A stretch of DNA of 64,000 nucleotides, taken from assembly GCA_003971905.1 (NCBI GenBank), contig RSEE01000028.1:667446-731445 (forward strand), given 5' to 3'. The DNA comes from Moniliella sp. 'wahieum'. Taxonomy: Eukaryota; Basidiomycota; Moniliellomycetes; Moniliellales; Moniliellaceae. Both the position numbers and the translations under genes were made by a program. The notes under the pieces are model-generated. The model made no database searches, had not been told where the DNA came from, and saw nothing but the letters and a program-made list of their open reading frames with translations. Position 1 is the stretch's first letter. Every line of letters begins with the position of its first letter. This document shows positions 1 to 13,725 of the stretch, piece after piece.

Positions 1-1460
1 TGCCGGAACGAACACATTGCTACAAGGATTCCAAATACCAGGGACGTACCCGAGACCCTCCTCCGCTTTGGTCACGACAATGCAACGATTGTGTGCCACG
101 AAAACGGTGAATAAAATGTTTGGACATTGGAAACAATTAATTAACGAGTCTGACTCTTAATGGAGCTGCGTCACTCCACGGATATGTCCCAGCCTCAATC
201 GTATCCAAAAGAGCACCCTCGATCTTTGAATCAGATAACGGACTCTGGAGCATCTGATCTGCTGGCGAGACCTCTAGTTTCCTGAGTTAATGCATTGTCA
301 ATTATATGTTTCAATATAGTGATTAATCAGTCACAAAGAACCACACACCGTGTTAGGTGTCCCATGTGAAGTCAAGCTATTGTTTGTGTCCCCATGATTG
401 TAACAGGTAATAAATCGCCACACCACTGAACCTGAGAACAAAGACTGCCCTTACCGAGTGCCAGGATTCGAGTCACTGGATGGAACGAAGAGCACCAGTA
501 TCAGACATCTGAACAATTTTCACCCTTCGTCAGTCGAGCGCAGCGATCCTCAGTTGAACTGTGACTATCTCAGTATCCACGGGAGAATGGCCACCAAAAA
601 GGCCAATGCAGTTAGAAACGCTGGAAATTCTGGATGCCGTGAATATGGATCGTCCGGTTTCTCACGATCCTCTGGGCGGTATAGCAATGCCTTGCCCAAG
701 AACATCCTCCTGTCGCCGATTCCTGTTCACTACGAGAAGGTTGCTCTACTATTTTGCAGAGGAGACATTTCCTGCGAGTTGGACAGTATGCATTTCGAAA
801 ATTCATAAACAATGGGGTGTGGTTACCGGATGAAGGTTACGCACTCACCCAAAATAAGCAACCTTAGCCAGCGGATGATTTCGTTGTCATTGTCATCATT
901 TCTGCAAATTGTTGTACGGGTTAATTGCGTGCTTAAGTGGTTGCATGGAGATCAAATCTTCCTTTTCTTCTTTAATGGGGGCATGGCTCTTGTCAGATCT
1001 ATGCAGTGAATATCTTCACTACCTCCGTGTCCAGGTCGCTGTGCACTCCAAATATCATGAACACCATATGCTACTTAGTGGTGAGAAATGTAGTCATCCA
1101 AACACATGTCCTGATGGACTGCGTATGCTGAAGAGACGAATATTGGGGCGGCATTCCAAATCTTAAAATGGGGCAGTTGATTGTATCTGTGGGCACTCAG
1201 CCAATGTGTGACAAGTGAAAGCAACGCTTCACAATTAATTGTCGACTATTTTCTGTCGCCCTTGCAACTACCACTGCATGTGGGTACTATACACCCGATT
1301 AGGCAAGCAGTCTCTGGGACTGAATTGTCTAGAAGACTGGCTGGCTTTAACAAGGGTAAATTATCTTGGCTTGGCCTAGGAGAGTCGACTATGATTGGCC
1401 CGGCCGAGCGCTGAAGTTGGGAAAGGGCATTCCGTAGTGTTCATGCCCAGATTTTAACAA

Positions 1461-1516
1461 TTCTAATACCAATTATAAGGCCACTAGGTTCTAATACCAA
1501 TTATAAGGCTACTAGA
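1461..1516. repeat. Two-copy 28-bp tandem repeat
   Basis: Two adjacent copies of a 28-bp unit beginning TTCTAATACCAATTATAAGG differ at two positions near the 3' end of the unit. They are AT-rich and sit inside the gene-free left end. No function is evident. Confidence 0.9.
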
Positions 1517-4500
1517 GGCGGGTTTTCATTGCAGTTCGAAGCAGAGCAGCGGATTGGCTGGAGAATCCATACATTATCGACACCATCCTAAACTAACCCC
1601 TTCCACAAAATGACCATGCTTCAATGACGTGTTGACGTCTATGAGTTCGTAGGCTTGGTCCTTCGCCGTGCCAGGACGAGCGAAGGGAGGTGTCCCCTGG
1701 TATGATGTTTTGCACACGTTGTTGGAGAGCAGCGATCAAAGAGATGTTAAACGCGGGATGACCAGGCCGGATTGATACTTCCGCGAAATTGGGATCAGAA
1801 AGCCAGCAATCCTCATTCACTTTCGGAGCCTGTCTTTTCGAGGTGGTGGACGTTCCTTGGGCAGGTAGCCGCTCAGGAAGCCAGCGTACAAGGGTTGTTA
1901 ACCGATATTTTAATAGATTCTCTGGACGGAATCAAAGCAGCAGTTTTGTAGCACTCCCTCAATGTTATTGATGCGTATTGTGCGGCTAAATGGGGATGGT
2001 GCTACAGTCATACCATTCACTGCCTAGCTCCGACAAGAGCTATGCTCCCATTCACAGGAAGGGAAAAGATAAGAACGGGGCTGCTGCAGAGCGCCATTGG
2101 TCACTATCACCAGCGCAACACGCCAATTAATCCACACAAGAAGATGTGCTTGGAAGAACACTGACTACTGACTGATGAACCAGCGAAGGTCGCGCTATTC
2201 TCAAGTTCTCAGAAGATATACGCTTTCGGTCAGTGTGCCAACAGCATTTTTAAATCCACTTCCGCCCCATCTCACAAAAGGCTTTCAGGGTCGGCGGGAC
2301 TAAGAACCGCTTTTCGGGCGGAATCCCATCCCTCACGACCGAAAGAAGGAGGGGCGTGCGTAGCATTGGCATGTTCATATTTGCCTGCTCTTCTCATGTC
2401 TTCCGTCCCACTCATCGAATTTCTCGAACCGTCTAGGATGAATGCACCAATCGGGTAAACGGTATTGCATCACGTTGTTGGATCCGACAGTCACTATTTC
2501 GCGACGACTGCTGATACGTCACGAGGCGAGCTTTGGGTCGCCTTTCACAGCCACATCCACTCCCATGTCGTAGCTCTTGCTTCTCCCTTTCTCCATATCA
2601 CTACTTACGTTCTCTAATATATTTGCTATCGTGACTCGGATTCTCTGGCTATTTATGAACCGGTTGACAACAATCGTCTCTTCTCCATTGGCGCTCATCT
2701 AAAATCCAAAACACTACTCATGGTTTCGACTGGTTTTCATAAGACCTGGAGTTCGGATGGTCCTCAATGGCGATGCAATCGTCCTGGTAGCGGTAGTGGT
2801 CTAAGCCAACCAGCACGCCTACAAAGGAACATCAAGCAGCGGGTCGCCACCAGGGGCGGGCCAAGCGCGGAACAAAAAAAAGGGAGATAAGACTACGAAA
2901 ATCCATGGGTCTGGGGAGGAATTGAAGGGACGTTGGCTAAAGCAGGACACCCGATGGCTCAATAGGTTTCCCCTCATTTTCTCGTCTTGAGCTCGCTTTG
3001 GCCTTGACCCTCGGCCTCGTCTCTCACCTCGTGCCTTGCGTGCTTGGTCCTTTTCCCCCCCTTTTCGTTGTAGACGTGTTCGTCTTTAGTTTGTTCCCCT
3101 CTCTTCTATCAAGCATGCCTGTTCTTCGATCAAATCGTGATGGCCCACCAAGCCGCCCATCATTCTTTTCCCCTCACCCTTCTTTTATGAAAACTCCATT
3201 CCAGAAGAACTACCTCTCCGATCAGCTCGCTTGTCCTCTTCGCCCATCGGAGCGCCGCACTTTCTCGTCCGGCCCGTAACGTGAAACTCCTTGCAGACGC
3301 TACCTGGCTCTGCCTGACGAACAGCAAAGCACTGCTTGCGACCTCCTACGTTCAGTCCAGTTTCCTTGGACTGTGAATCTGACACGCGCGTTCAGTTTTC
3401 CGTGAGTATTGTCTCGGATGGGCAGGGATGGCCCCGCCTGGGAAGCCAGCAACCCCATTGCAGGGTGATCCTATGAGCCGCAGCGTCATCTTTCCGGTCA
3501 GGCGATCTCATATACGGCGAGGCGATGACGATGCTCCTTCCCGCATCGCCTTCCAAGAGGGGGTCACAAACCCAGATTGTATCCTCGTTCGGTTCGGGCC
3601 AAAACACTACACCCCATCTGACCACTGCCGCCGCTGTCTCTTCCTCTTTTTATGACAATGATGTTCATATACATCGCCAACCCCCCGCCACCGAGCTCTT
3701 GGGCCACGCCATGTGCGCTTAAAAGCATGATAAAGCCTCCATGGCCCACTTATCATATCGTGGCCGCTGTCAAAAGGGTCCATATGGCCTTCAGTTGTGC
3801 CCGCGGAGGTCTGTACGCGACAATATATGGTGGACGAACGATTTGGCGCCTGTGCATTACGCCACAGCCCGAGGCTTCTGTCCCGTGCCGATGAAGCTGG
3901 TGCTCTCCTGACCGGCTTAATTCCTGATGATTGGATACTCGAGCATGAGGACGCCGTGGTTCGCAGGGATTTGTAACCTGCGACATCTTTAACCTGTCGA
4001 ACTTCCTCGTTAGTGGAGACGGGTCATGTGTGCATATAGCTAAGCCCATGCAGCTTCTTTCCCTTTCTCGCCTTGGCCGGTTCCAGCACCAACCCGACCT
4101 CTTCCTGCTTCTGAGCCCAAACGACTCGAAATTCGCTCCCAACCCCAACCTATTTTTGATCGTAGGGTGCGATTGTACTATAGCTCGATGGCCGAGAGTG
4201 TGGCTACGTATCCTTGGCACGAGAGAGAGCTCCTTCCCCTTTGTCTGTTTGCATTTACTTCTAAATGGCGCTGCTTTTCTATTATGGGACTGAGCTCTCG
4301 CCGTCGTCTTCCTTCTTTCGAGTTCCTTGCCCCCGTGGGGAAAGAGAGCATCTTTTTCTTGGTGACCGCGCTCCTGAATCCCGTGCTTTCCTTCAGTTTT
4401 CCCTCGACTGCGCTGTTTCCATTTACTCACTGCCTGAATGCAGTAGGTCGTGGCTCTCTCCAAGATCTACCACTTCCTCCGTCAATTGATCAACCCACAG

Positions 4501-5790
4501 GGAACTTCTTCCTCTCCTATTAATTGCCCCCAGCACCCAGCCCTCCAAGCACTCTCGATCTTAGAGCACTCAGTCTCATATAACCCTCTCCAAGTCCGTA
4601 AGCGTCGGTACTAATGTGCATTGTCGGAATCTTAACTGAGCGCCTTGCCACTCGCGGCAATCGCTCAGCGAGTCCTGTTGCTTTTAGTTGCTCGTACCGA
4701 GAGACCCACGGCCGCCGGCACTATCCGCCCTGGCTTGTTTGCGGATGACCCTCTCACTGAGCTTCCTCTCCCGATCAGCCTTTTCGTACTAGCTCAGCAA
4801 GAGCTCAAAACTTCAATACATGACGTCCAGGTCCTCTCTTGACCGTTCTGGGTCCCATTACACGTCTGCACCTGTGTTGGAGGGTACCATGTGTAAGGAA
4901 GAGCAACATCTATCACTCTATTGGCAGGCCTCTTCCTGGTATGCATCGTCCGCTCTTGCCTCTACTATGGGGCCTGCATACTGTGCCAGTTCGCTGCCGC
5001 ATGATCCAATTACACCTGCAAGCAGCCTGTGGAACACTGACTGCGTTCCTGTCGTGTACAACATATAGTTGTGGTGAGCCTGAGGCCCGACGGGAACTGG
5101 GTCCCGCTGGTCCACTAACGCGGTGAAGGAACATTTGCGCGCAAGTCTGGCACCATTAATGCGGAATGGAGTGTCCATGTGGCCAAGGGTGCAAAAGCGG
5201 TGGTCTGTTAGGAGACCACAAACAATGGACGTAGCTCGTTCAGGAGCCAAAATAGAGAGCCAAAGCCATCAAACGAATTTGAAAAGAGAGCGATATGCCT
5301 CCCAAAGATAGCCAAGAGCGTACGACTGATATTGCAGCAATAGGGTGCCCGAACGGAGATGTCGTAGACGATGCTGTGAGCCTCCATGACAAATGAATAA
5401 CGTCTGCATCATTAACCCTTCACAACGTAGCATGTTGACCGCAGTATGGTCTGGGAAGGTCGGGGAAAACGATATTCTTGCCACACAGGCGGTGTCTAGT
5501 ATGGTACCCTGTGCGCATCCACTAAGGTAAATATGTTCCTCGTTCTCGGCCGCGTGCAGCGTCTCGATCCACTCGTTGTCGACCTCGATCCGAGCGGTGG
5601 CGAGCTGAAAACGCGCATAAACCCGCTTCTTCCGCCATATGCAGCACGTCATACTTGTGGGCTAGTTGTAAGCTAGTTGTTGGCCGGTTGATGCGGGACG
5701 CTGGACGGACGAGCAGACGGCAGAAGATACGTCTTGTGTCCGAGTCCCGCGGCGCCATATGTCACGTGCGGTGTCGATCGGGCGGGCGGG

Positions 5791-5840
5791 AGTGACATGT
5801 GACACGTGACACGTGACCGCGCGTGACGCGTGCGACGCGT
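5791..5840. repeat. Cluster of CACGTG/ACGCGT-type palindromic steps
   Basis: The stretch strings together GTGACACGTGAC and GTGACGCGTG units, so CACGTG and ACGCGT cores recur every 8-11 bp. CACGTG is the E-box bound by fungal bHLH factors such as Cbf1; ACGCGT is the MluI-box (MCB) core bound by MBF. The cluster is about 250 bp beyond the 3' end of the minus-strand CDC7 gene, so a promoter role for CDC7 is unlikely from position. Related strings occur near 32.93 and 63.6 kb. Confidence 0.6.
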
Positions 5841-6095
5841 TCCGGGATGCACGTGGCGGCTAGCGCGTCGCGAAGACAAATTTTTACTAGACACTGTCCT
5901 TTCTACCGATTCGCCACGCCACTACACTTACGCTTGCACCATACCCATACAGCAGCGGCGCAAGCAATCTTTCCATCTATCCACCCAACCATACGCAAAA
6001 CCAGCACTAGACAGGACGGCAACCAAGCCAGTAGATAGTTGCACTTGCACAAAGCGCGATCGAGCAATTCCATCGACCACGATGCAAGTCCAGGC

Positions 6096-8104
<2,009 letters not shown>

Positions 8105-9072
8105 GCCACTCCGCTCACCCGTCGCCGCCCGTCACCAGACCGCCCCCCTTTTGACACCCAACAACAGCCGTTTTCCAGCTCCACTCGGTCCATTCGTCCA
8201 TGCGTCTGCGTCTATCGGGAGGCTTCCGTCGTGTGGGGGAACGGGGAAGGGGGTTGCCTCATCGAAGCGCCGTGCAGCTCTGCACTGGACAGAAGAGGGG
8301 GCGGCGTGTAAGGTGCTCCTCCCCCCCAAGCAAGCGTTGCAAGGGCCGCCAGTGGAAACGCCTGGAGCTTTCCTGAAGCTTGAACCTTGAACGTTTGCGT
8401 TTGGACGCGTTGAGCCAGGCTGAGCTAAGCGTGCCTACTTTAACGTGCAAGCTTCAAACTTTGCGACTGCAAAAGACCTGAGCCTGAACATGCATCCCCC
8501 AGGAGCAGGGCCTGGTCGGTCTGGTCGATGGTGCGTGTGGAGCGGCAGTGCTCGTGCTCCATCCGGCTCGTTGGCAACATGCCTCTACAGGACCGACGCT
8601 GATGGAGGTGAAGAGGCTGGCACCGTTGGAGCTGTGAGGGATACGTGCCAACAGCGGCCCGGGCGAGACGCAACAGGACGCAGCCCCGCAGACGAGACGC
8701 TCGCTCTGCCGCATGAACGTTCACGGGCCCTGCCCCCGCCCGGCTGTCTGCCTCGGCGCGTCCTCTGGCACTCCACCCGTCTCGCACGGGCCCGGTCCAT
8801 CCCATATGCCAAGGGGTTCAGTGAACGAACCCAGTATTCAGTGCCCGGTGTATACTACGTGACGTGACGCTACTGCCACGATATTTATACGCTCCCCACC
8901 GCTTCCATCCGGCCCCCCCCCCCCCCCCCATCACCCTCACCACCTCATTTTCTCCAACGTACGTTGTTGTCGCCGCATGGCGCTTTTGCGCCAAACCCAT
9001 CCCCCGCCTACGTTATATCCCGCTAACCCCGTATTATCCTCTTCTAACGCTGGCGCTAGGAAGAAAGTGCTC
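8105..9072. other. Intergenic region between CDC7 and the oxidoreductase gene
   Basis: This stretch separates two divergent genes and should hold both promoters. ORFs in it have no recognisable product. It contains a TATTTATA at 8882-8889 and a 17-base C run at 8913-8929 upstream of the plus-strand gene. GC is high and G-rich purine tracts continue from the CDC7 N-terminal region. Confidence 0.5.
8882..8929 (+). promoter_or_regulatory. TATA-like element and poly-C tract
   Basis: TATTTATA at 8882-8889 is followed by a run of 17 C at 8913-8929, about 145-190 bp before the ATG at 9073. The arrangement looks like a core promoter for the plus-strand oxidoreductase; the role of the C run is unknown. 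Confidence 0.35.
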
Positions 9073-9702
9073 ATGTCGCCCCACCACGCTCCCAAAGTCA
9101 TTGCCGTCGTCGGCGCCCTCGGCCGGGCCGGGTCGGAGATTGTAAAAGAATTTGCGGCACGTGGCCACAAAGTGATTGCGATTGGGCGCGTTCGGTGGCC
9201 GGATCCCTACGGTCCCGGGATCGTGCCGACGGAAGGCGATGCGTCGGATCCGGCATCGTTGGCACCGTTTTGGAAGGAGCCAGTGCGCTGGTGAGCGCGA
9301 GGCGGTTCGATGTACCGGTGGAAACGTTGTTGGAGGCGATGGCGCCCGTAGGGATCAACCGGTTGCTGGTGATTGGGGTGCAGCGGCGTTGTATGTTGAG
9401 CCCGGGATGCGGATGATTGATATATGCCCGACTTTGATCCCGAGTTCAAACAGTATGTTTGCAAGGGAGTCCGGTGGATTGATGTGTTGGAGTCCACGCC
9501 TGCGTCGTTGGACTGGACGTACTTTGCGCCTCCAATGCGTTTGGTCCGGGCCCGCGCCTCGGTCGTTTCCGTCTCGGCCACGACAAACTCGTTGCCGACG
9601 AGTGTGGTGAGTCATCCCTCAGCATGGCCGACGCTGCGATTGCCATTGCCGATGCGATCGAGAAAGATCTGCACCGCCCAAGTTTTCACCGCGGCCTACT
9701 AA
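9073..9702 (+). CDS. NAD(P)-binding Rossmann-fold oxidoreductase, bacterial YwnB-like
   Basis: This predicted soluble atypical short-chain dehydrogenase/NADH-flavin-reductase-like protein of about 210 residues opens with KVIAVVGALGRAGSEIV, a variant of the GxxGxxG dinucleotide loop, then RGHKVIAIGR. Further blocks are TEGDASDP near 9235, RLLVIGG-like sequence near 9365, LDWTYFAPP near 9515, then LGRFRLGHDKLVAD and a C-terminal FTAAY with a stop at 9702. This order matches the bacterial YwnB family, which ends in a similar aromatic motif. Frames change at least four times (about 9210, 9290, 9420, 9550). The substrate cannot be predicted. The gene converges on the RhlE-like helicase with about 230 bp between stops. 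Similar genes exist in some fungi, so transfer is possible but not shown. Confidence 0.75.
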
Positions 9703-9860
9703 GCGGGCCAACTGCTAGCTATCCTGTGTGGTATGGCTCGTACACCCACCGCGCCCTGTTATTTCCCCCACCTCTCTTATCTATATTGTAGCAGCCTTTT
9801 CATCAGCTTCCCACCTATAGTCACTGTGTGTTAATAAGTCAATGTGTCCTTATAATGACT

Positions 9861-9880
9861 GCTTGCAAGCTTCAAGCTTC
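9861..9880. repeat. AAGCTT palindrome cluster in a convergent 3' region
   Basis: GCTTGCAAGCTTCAAGCTTC lies between the stops of two convergent genes. Overlapping AAGCTT palindromes and the inverted CTTGCAAG/CTTCAAG arms could fold into small hairpins. The same motif recurs at 11911-11940, 34168-34182, 47644-47682 and 63620-63860. Confidence 0.6.
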
Positions 9881-9931
9881 CCGACACCCAATAACGAATG
9901 ACACCAGGAGTTCCCCCCAGACAACCATGTA

Positions 9932-11414
9932 CTAACTAACCCATGTGCGAGGTGAGTTACTTCGCAAGGGGAGGGACGGCAACCGCAGCTGGCGCGCCTT
10001 GCCGGCTTTTGCTTCCGCAGGACCTTTGCGTCCGCGACCGCGAGGCTTCCGCGGCGCCGACGCGTCCGAGGCCTTGCCGGGACCCGAGCCTTGCTTGCAC
10101 TCGACGCCTTGCCTGCACCCGACACCTTGCCTGTACCCGACGCCTTGCCTGCACCCGCTGCAGCCGGGCGGTCCTGACGCGGCCTGCGGCTGGACGGCCG
10201 CGGCGGGCGATCCTGCTCCTCCTCAGTGGGGGTGGGAGCTGGTACGCGGCCGGAGGTGGCCGTGGCATTTCGGGAATGGATTGGCCGATCAACCTCTCGA
10301 TCGACTTTAAGTTGGGGACGTCGTCCTGGGAGACCAAGGAGACGGCGCTGCCCTCTGCGCCTGCGCGGGCAGTGCGACCGATCCGATGCACGTACTGTTC
10401 TGCCACGTCGGGCAGGGCGACATTGACCACGTGCGAGACGCCCTGGACGTCGATCCCGCGCGCGGCGATATCCGTTGCGCACAGGACGCGTACCTTGCCC
10501 GTTTTGAATCCCTCGAGGGCGGCCTGGCGAGCGGTCTGGGACTTGTTCCCGTGGATGGCGGCGGCTGAGATGGAGGCCTTTTGGAGCGTAGCAGCAAACT
10601 TGTTGGCCTGGTGCTTCATCTCGGTAAAGAGGATGACACGGCTGAATGCCGGGTCAGAGAGCAAATCGACAGCCAATTGTCGCTTCTCCTTCTGGCCACA
10701 AAAGATGACGTTCTGCTTAATCTTTCCGCCGTCGTGGCAGCTGGGGTGACCTCGACCCGAACAGGGTCGGGACGGAGAAGGGTGTGAGCCAACTGGGCCA
10801 CCTTCGGGGGCATGGTAGCCGAAAAAAAGTAATTTTGCCGTTCCGACGCCGGCGGCAACTGAGCAACGATCCTGCGCACATCATGAATGAACCCCATATC
10901 CAACATCCGATCCGCTTCGTCCAGAACAAACGTTTCGACCTGTCGAAACGAACGTAGCCTTGGCCGTGCAGGTCAAGCAGACGACGTACGGGCGTAGCAA
11001 TCAAAACGTCCAGCCCACCCTGCAAGGCGGTCGTCTGAGGCTTTGGCCGACGCCACCGGAAATGACAGCGTGATGGATGCTCGATGGGCCCGAGCTGGGC
11101 AAGTGTTGGCTGTACTTGGCGATGGAACGGTCAATCTGGATGGCAAGCTCGCGGGTTGGGGTGACAATGAGGGCACGGAAAGCGTTGGTTACGCGCTTGA
11201 CTGGGTGGGTGGAGAGACGCTGAAGGATGGGGAGAGTAAAGGCAGCAGTTTTGCCCGTACCGGTCTGGGCAATCCCCAATAGATCTTGGCCCGCGAGCGC
11301 AACAGGGATCGCCTGGGCCTGGATGGGGGTCGGATGGACATACCCAGCCATGGCAAGCGCCTGTTGCAGCTCGGGCCGCAGCCCGAGTGCGGTAAACTTG
11401 GTGCGGGTGTTCAT
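9932..11414 (-). CDS. RhlE-type DEAD-box RNA helicase of bacterial character
   Basis: This is an ATP-dependent RNA helicase with the full DEAD-box core. From the ATG at 11414 it reads [12 protein letters not shown] (Q-motif region), [10 protein letters not shown], motif [12 protein letters not shown] near 11240, PTRELAIQI (Ia), GGVGQ, a TP-R motif Ib near 10995, a damaged DEAD box followed by [15 protein letters not shown] near 10890, motif [22 protein letters not shown] near 10820, [18 protein letters not shown] near 10620, [27 protein letters not shown] and motif [12 protein letters not shown] near 10370. Spacing and wording ([15 protein letters not shown]) are those of proteobacterial RhlE rather than of eIF4A, Ded1, Dbp or Rok1 families of fungi. 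The C-terminal tail is Lys/Gly/Ala-rich with GKASG-type repeats, also typical of RhlE. No clear mitochondrial presequence or intron is visible. Several frames are needed and the stop at 9932 is the best of several. Confidence 0.85.
10089..10160 (-). repeat. 18-bp tandem repeat in the helicase C-terminal tail
   Basis: About four copies of an 18-nt unit (GCCTTGCCTGCACCCGAC on the plus strand, with variation) encode a [20 protein letters not shown]-like tail on the minus strand. The unit is a multiple of three, so copy changes keep the frame. Confidence 0.8.
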
Positions 11415-13095
11415 GGGCGGCTGTGGAGGGTGGAGTGGTGGGAGGGAGGCCAAAGAGAAAACACAAAGAAGAAATCCAAGGCCTGCTCTGCCCGCCCAAC
11501 GGAAGAAAGGAGGGGGGCAGCCCTACGTGGACGACGGCACAAGTGGAGTCCATTCCATCGATCGGTGCAGACAAAACTTGCACTTTTCTTTAACTTTCAA
11601 AAGACGGGCTTCAAAGATTCAACGTGTTGTTTGTTTCCTGCCATGGTGGAAGCCATGTTCAACATGTTGGACTTGACTGAATGTAGTAGTAGCGGTGTGC
11701 TGCTGCCACTCAAAGGGCTGTCGCACCCAATGGACGGGGCAGAACATGTGGGGCTGTGCGTACACCGCCGGAGAACCAAAAGGCCAACACACACACACGG
11801 CCATCCACAGCCAGCGCGAAAATTAAAGAGAACGTTTGGGGAGTGCAAAAGCGGTGCAGAGCCTGAGGGACAAGGACAACACTCCTTGGCCCCTCCCTAG
11901 AAACTTGAATTAGGAGCTTCAATAAGCTTCAAGCTTGAGCGCGCGGTCAATCTCAGTCCGGCCCCCTGCGTGCCGACAAAAGGAGGAGTTGCACGGTTTT
12001 ACCTTGTAGGCCTTGTCCGGACTTTTATGCTCCTGCTGTAAGAGGCGGATAGGAGCTCTTTAGTATAGGTGTTTGTATGATACAGACACTAACTTACTAA
12101 CGTCCGGTGGGCTCGCTGGTGATCCAGGTCGAGCATCTCTACTACGTCTGATGCATCTCTTCTCCTTTTCAGACCGCAGTCTGGACGTCCGGTCCGTGTG
12201 TCGTCTTGTCCCCATGTTTTTGGCCTGCTGCGCCCAGCTTGTGCTATAGGCATGCAGAGCCATGTGGAGCCTTGCACGGAAGCTTTTTAGCCTAGTATAT
12301 TAGGCTTTCTGCCCAAGGTCACAGTGGCCTTTAAGCTATAAGCCGCTGTTACATGTTATAAGATCGAATCAATCGCTCCCACGCGGCATACCTCTTTCCT
12401 ACTACATCCTGTGGGGCATGTGACTAGCTCTAGAGACCATATCTCGCTCGCGTACAAACAATCTCCTTCTCTACAACCTGCGAGGACCTGACCCAGTCAT
12501 CGATCATCTACAATCAATGACCAACAATCATTATCACTTGACTACTAGTCAACGTCAACATTCAACGTTCAACTTGCGCTCCCGCACGACACACACCAAG
12601 CTCCCAACTGTCATGTCTTTCCAGCACCGATGCAGCGACGAGGAACTGCCCCAAGCGAGCAAAATAGGTAGGTACGAGAAGAGACTATGGCGGGAAATGG
12701 GGAGATCACAACGAGACAACAGTATGCGTGTTTTCTGCTGAAGAACTGACGAGGCGGTTGGGAGGAAGAGATATTGCGGGTAAATCCTGGGAAGGTATAC
12801 GAGAGTGGGAATAAGGACGAAGGTAGCGGATGAAGTTTCATCCATTCAATCGGAGCTGACCGGCTGACTGGTTATCTTACATCCATCCATCCATCATGAA
12901 ATAGCGCGACTGTGCCCCTCGGACGCCGGAAGTCCGTGCATGCGAGAGCCGGTTGGGTAGCACTTGACGAAAATCTCAAACATCCGGCGCCGCGCCGAGG
13001 CGCGGGGCGATTAGCGAGGCCTGAGGCACCGAGTTGCTCCTGGGGTACTCCGTATTCACTAGCACTGCCCTGCTCAGCGCGCTCACCACTAGTCA

Positions 13096-13140
13096 TCCTA
13101 AGGCCTAAGGCCTAATTAACTCCTAAGGCCTAATAGGTCC
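13096..13140. repeat. Overlapping AGGCCT palindromes
   Basis: CCTAAGGCCTAAGGCCTAA is followed by CTCCTAAGGCCTAATAGG, giving three CCTAAGGCCTA units in 45 bp. Each core is a perfect palindrome and neighbouring units are complementary, so the region could form alternative hairpins. Confidence 0.8.
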
Positions 13141-13593
13141 TCTGGCGCTCTCTGGCGATGGGGCTGAGCAGGCTGGGGGTTACGTTGTTGGGTGCGCGCG
13201 TGAGCGGAGTTTTGGTGCGTCCTGTGGCTTGCTTGGGAAGGCTTGGCGGTCATCGATCATCGCCATCGGTCATTAATCATTGGCCTGACAAAAAGTCACA
13301 ATATCATGCCACAGCCGCCCCGTGCTCCGCGGGGAGCACCGTGCGCGTTGAAAATTAACTATTAACCTTGAATAATCATTAATCGTTAACCACATTGTGC
13401 TTACGATCGGCCAGAGTATAGATTCGATCCACACTGCCCCTGCGATCTGACGCCGAGACGTCAGAAGTCCGGTGGAGAGGGCGCAGGCCGGCGTGTGTGC
13501 CCCTGCGTCTTCCTCTCCATCGCGCGCACCTGCAGCTCGGCAACGGCTTTTGGTCTCCCAGGGGCGCAGAGGATCGATCTCGGAATGGAGGGA

Positions 13594-13600
13594 TATATAA
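13594..13600 (+). promoter_or_regulatory. TATA box of the secreted-protein gene
   Basis: TATATAA stands 126 bp before the ATG at 13726, and no other ATG lies between them. The leader between is CA/CCA-rich (13665-13715), typical of well-expressed fungal 5' leaders. Confidence 0.6.
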
Positions 13601-13725
13601 CCACAGGCCGGTGTCAGCCCTCCTCTCCCTACCGCCACATACTGTCTTTTCTCTCTCTGGCACTCTCACTACCACTACCACTACCACCAACACAACACCA
13701 ACACCAACACCACTGCTTCCACAAC

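Larger units (their letters stand above)
1..6095. other. 6-kb stretch without a recognisable gene
   Basis: Six-frame reading gives only short ORFs without recognisable domains, low-complexity coding or splice-linked exons. Base composition looks lower in GC than the rest of the window. A minus-strand frame stays open from about 150 to the window edge at 1, and a 127-codon minus-strand ORF lies at 5269-5652; I recognise neither. No terminal repeats, transposase or reverse-transcriptase motifs were seen. It could be a decayed mobile element, a region of long non-coding transcripts, or sequence too damaged by indels to read. Confidence 0.5.
11415..13725. other. 2.3-kb intergenic region
   Basis: No gene is recognised. 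The stretch carries an AAGCTT cluster at 11911-11940, a stretch of overlapping AGGCCT palindromes at 13096-13140 and a GC-rich imperfect inverted repeat near 12985-13015. An ORF at 12517-12741 (+) ends in a hydrophilic 42-codon piece followed by a GT that could be a donor, but no partner exon was found. The right end holds the promoter of the secreted-protein gene. Confidence 0.5.

Noticed and set aside
3753-4463. 236-codon minus-strand ORF in the left gene-free region.
   Set aside because: No motif, no codon bias similar to the real genes, and no promoter or splice context; probably chance.
9932-11414. Dismissing the RhlE-like helicase as bacterial contamination.
   Set aside because: It lies within one continuous sequence between fungal genes, with the same error pattern, so it was kept as a finding; read-level proof is still needed.
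12517-12741. Small plus-strand gene with a hydrophilic C-terminal part.
   Set aside because: No homology recognised, no convincing partner exon after the possible donor, and no TATA box.
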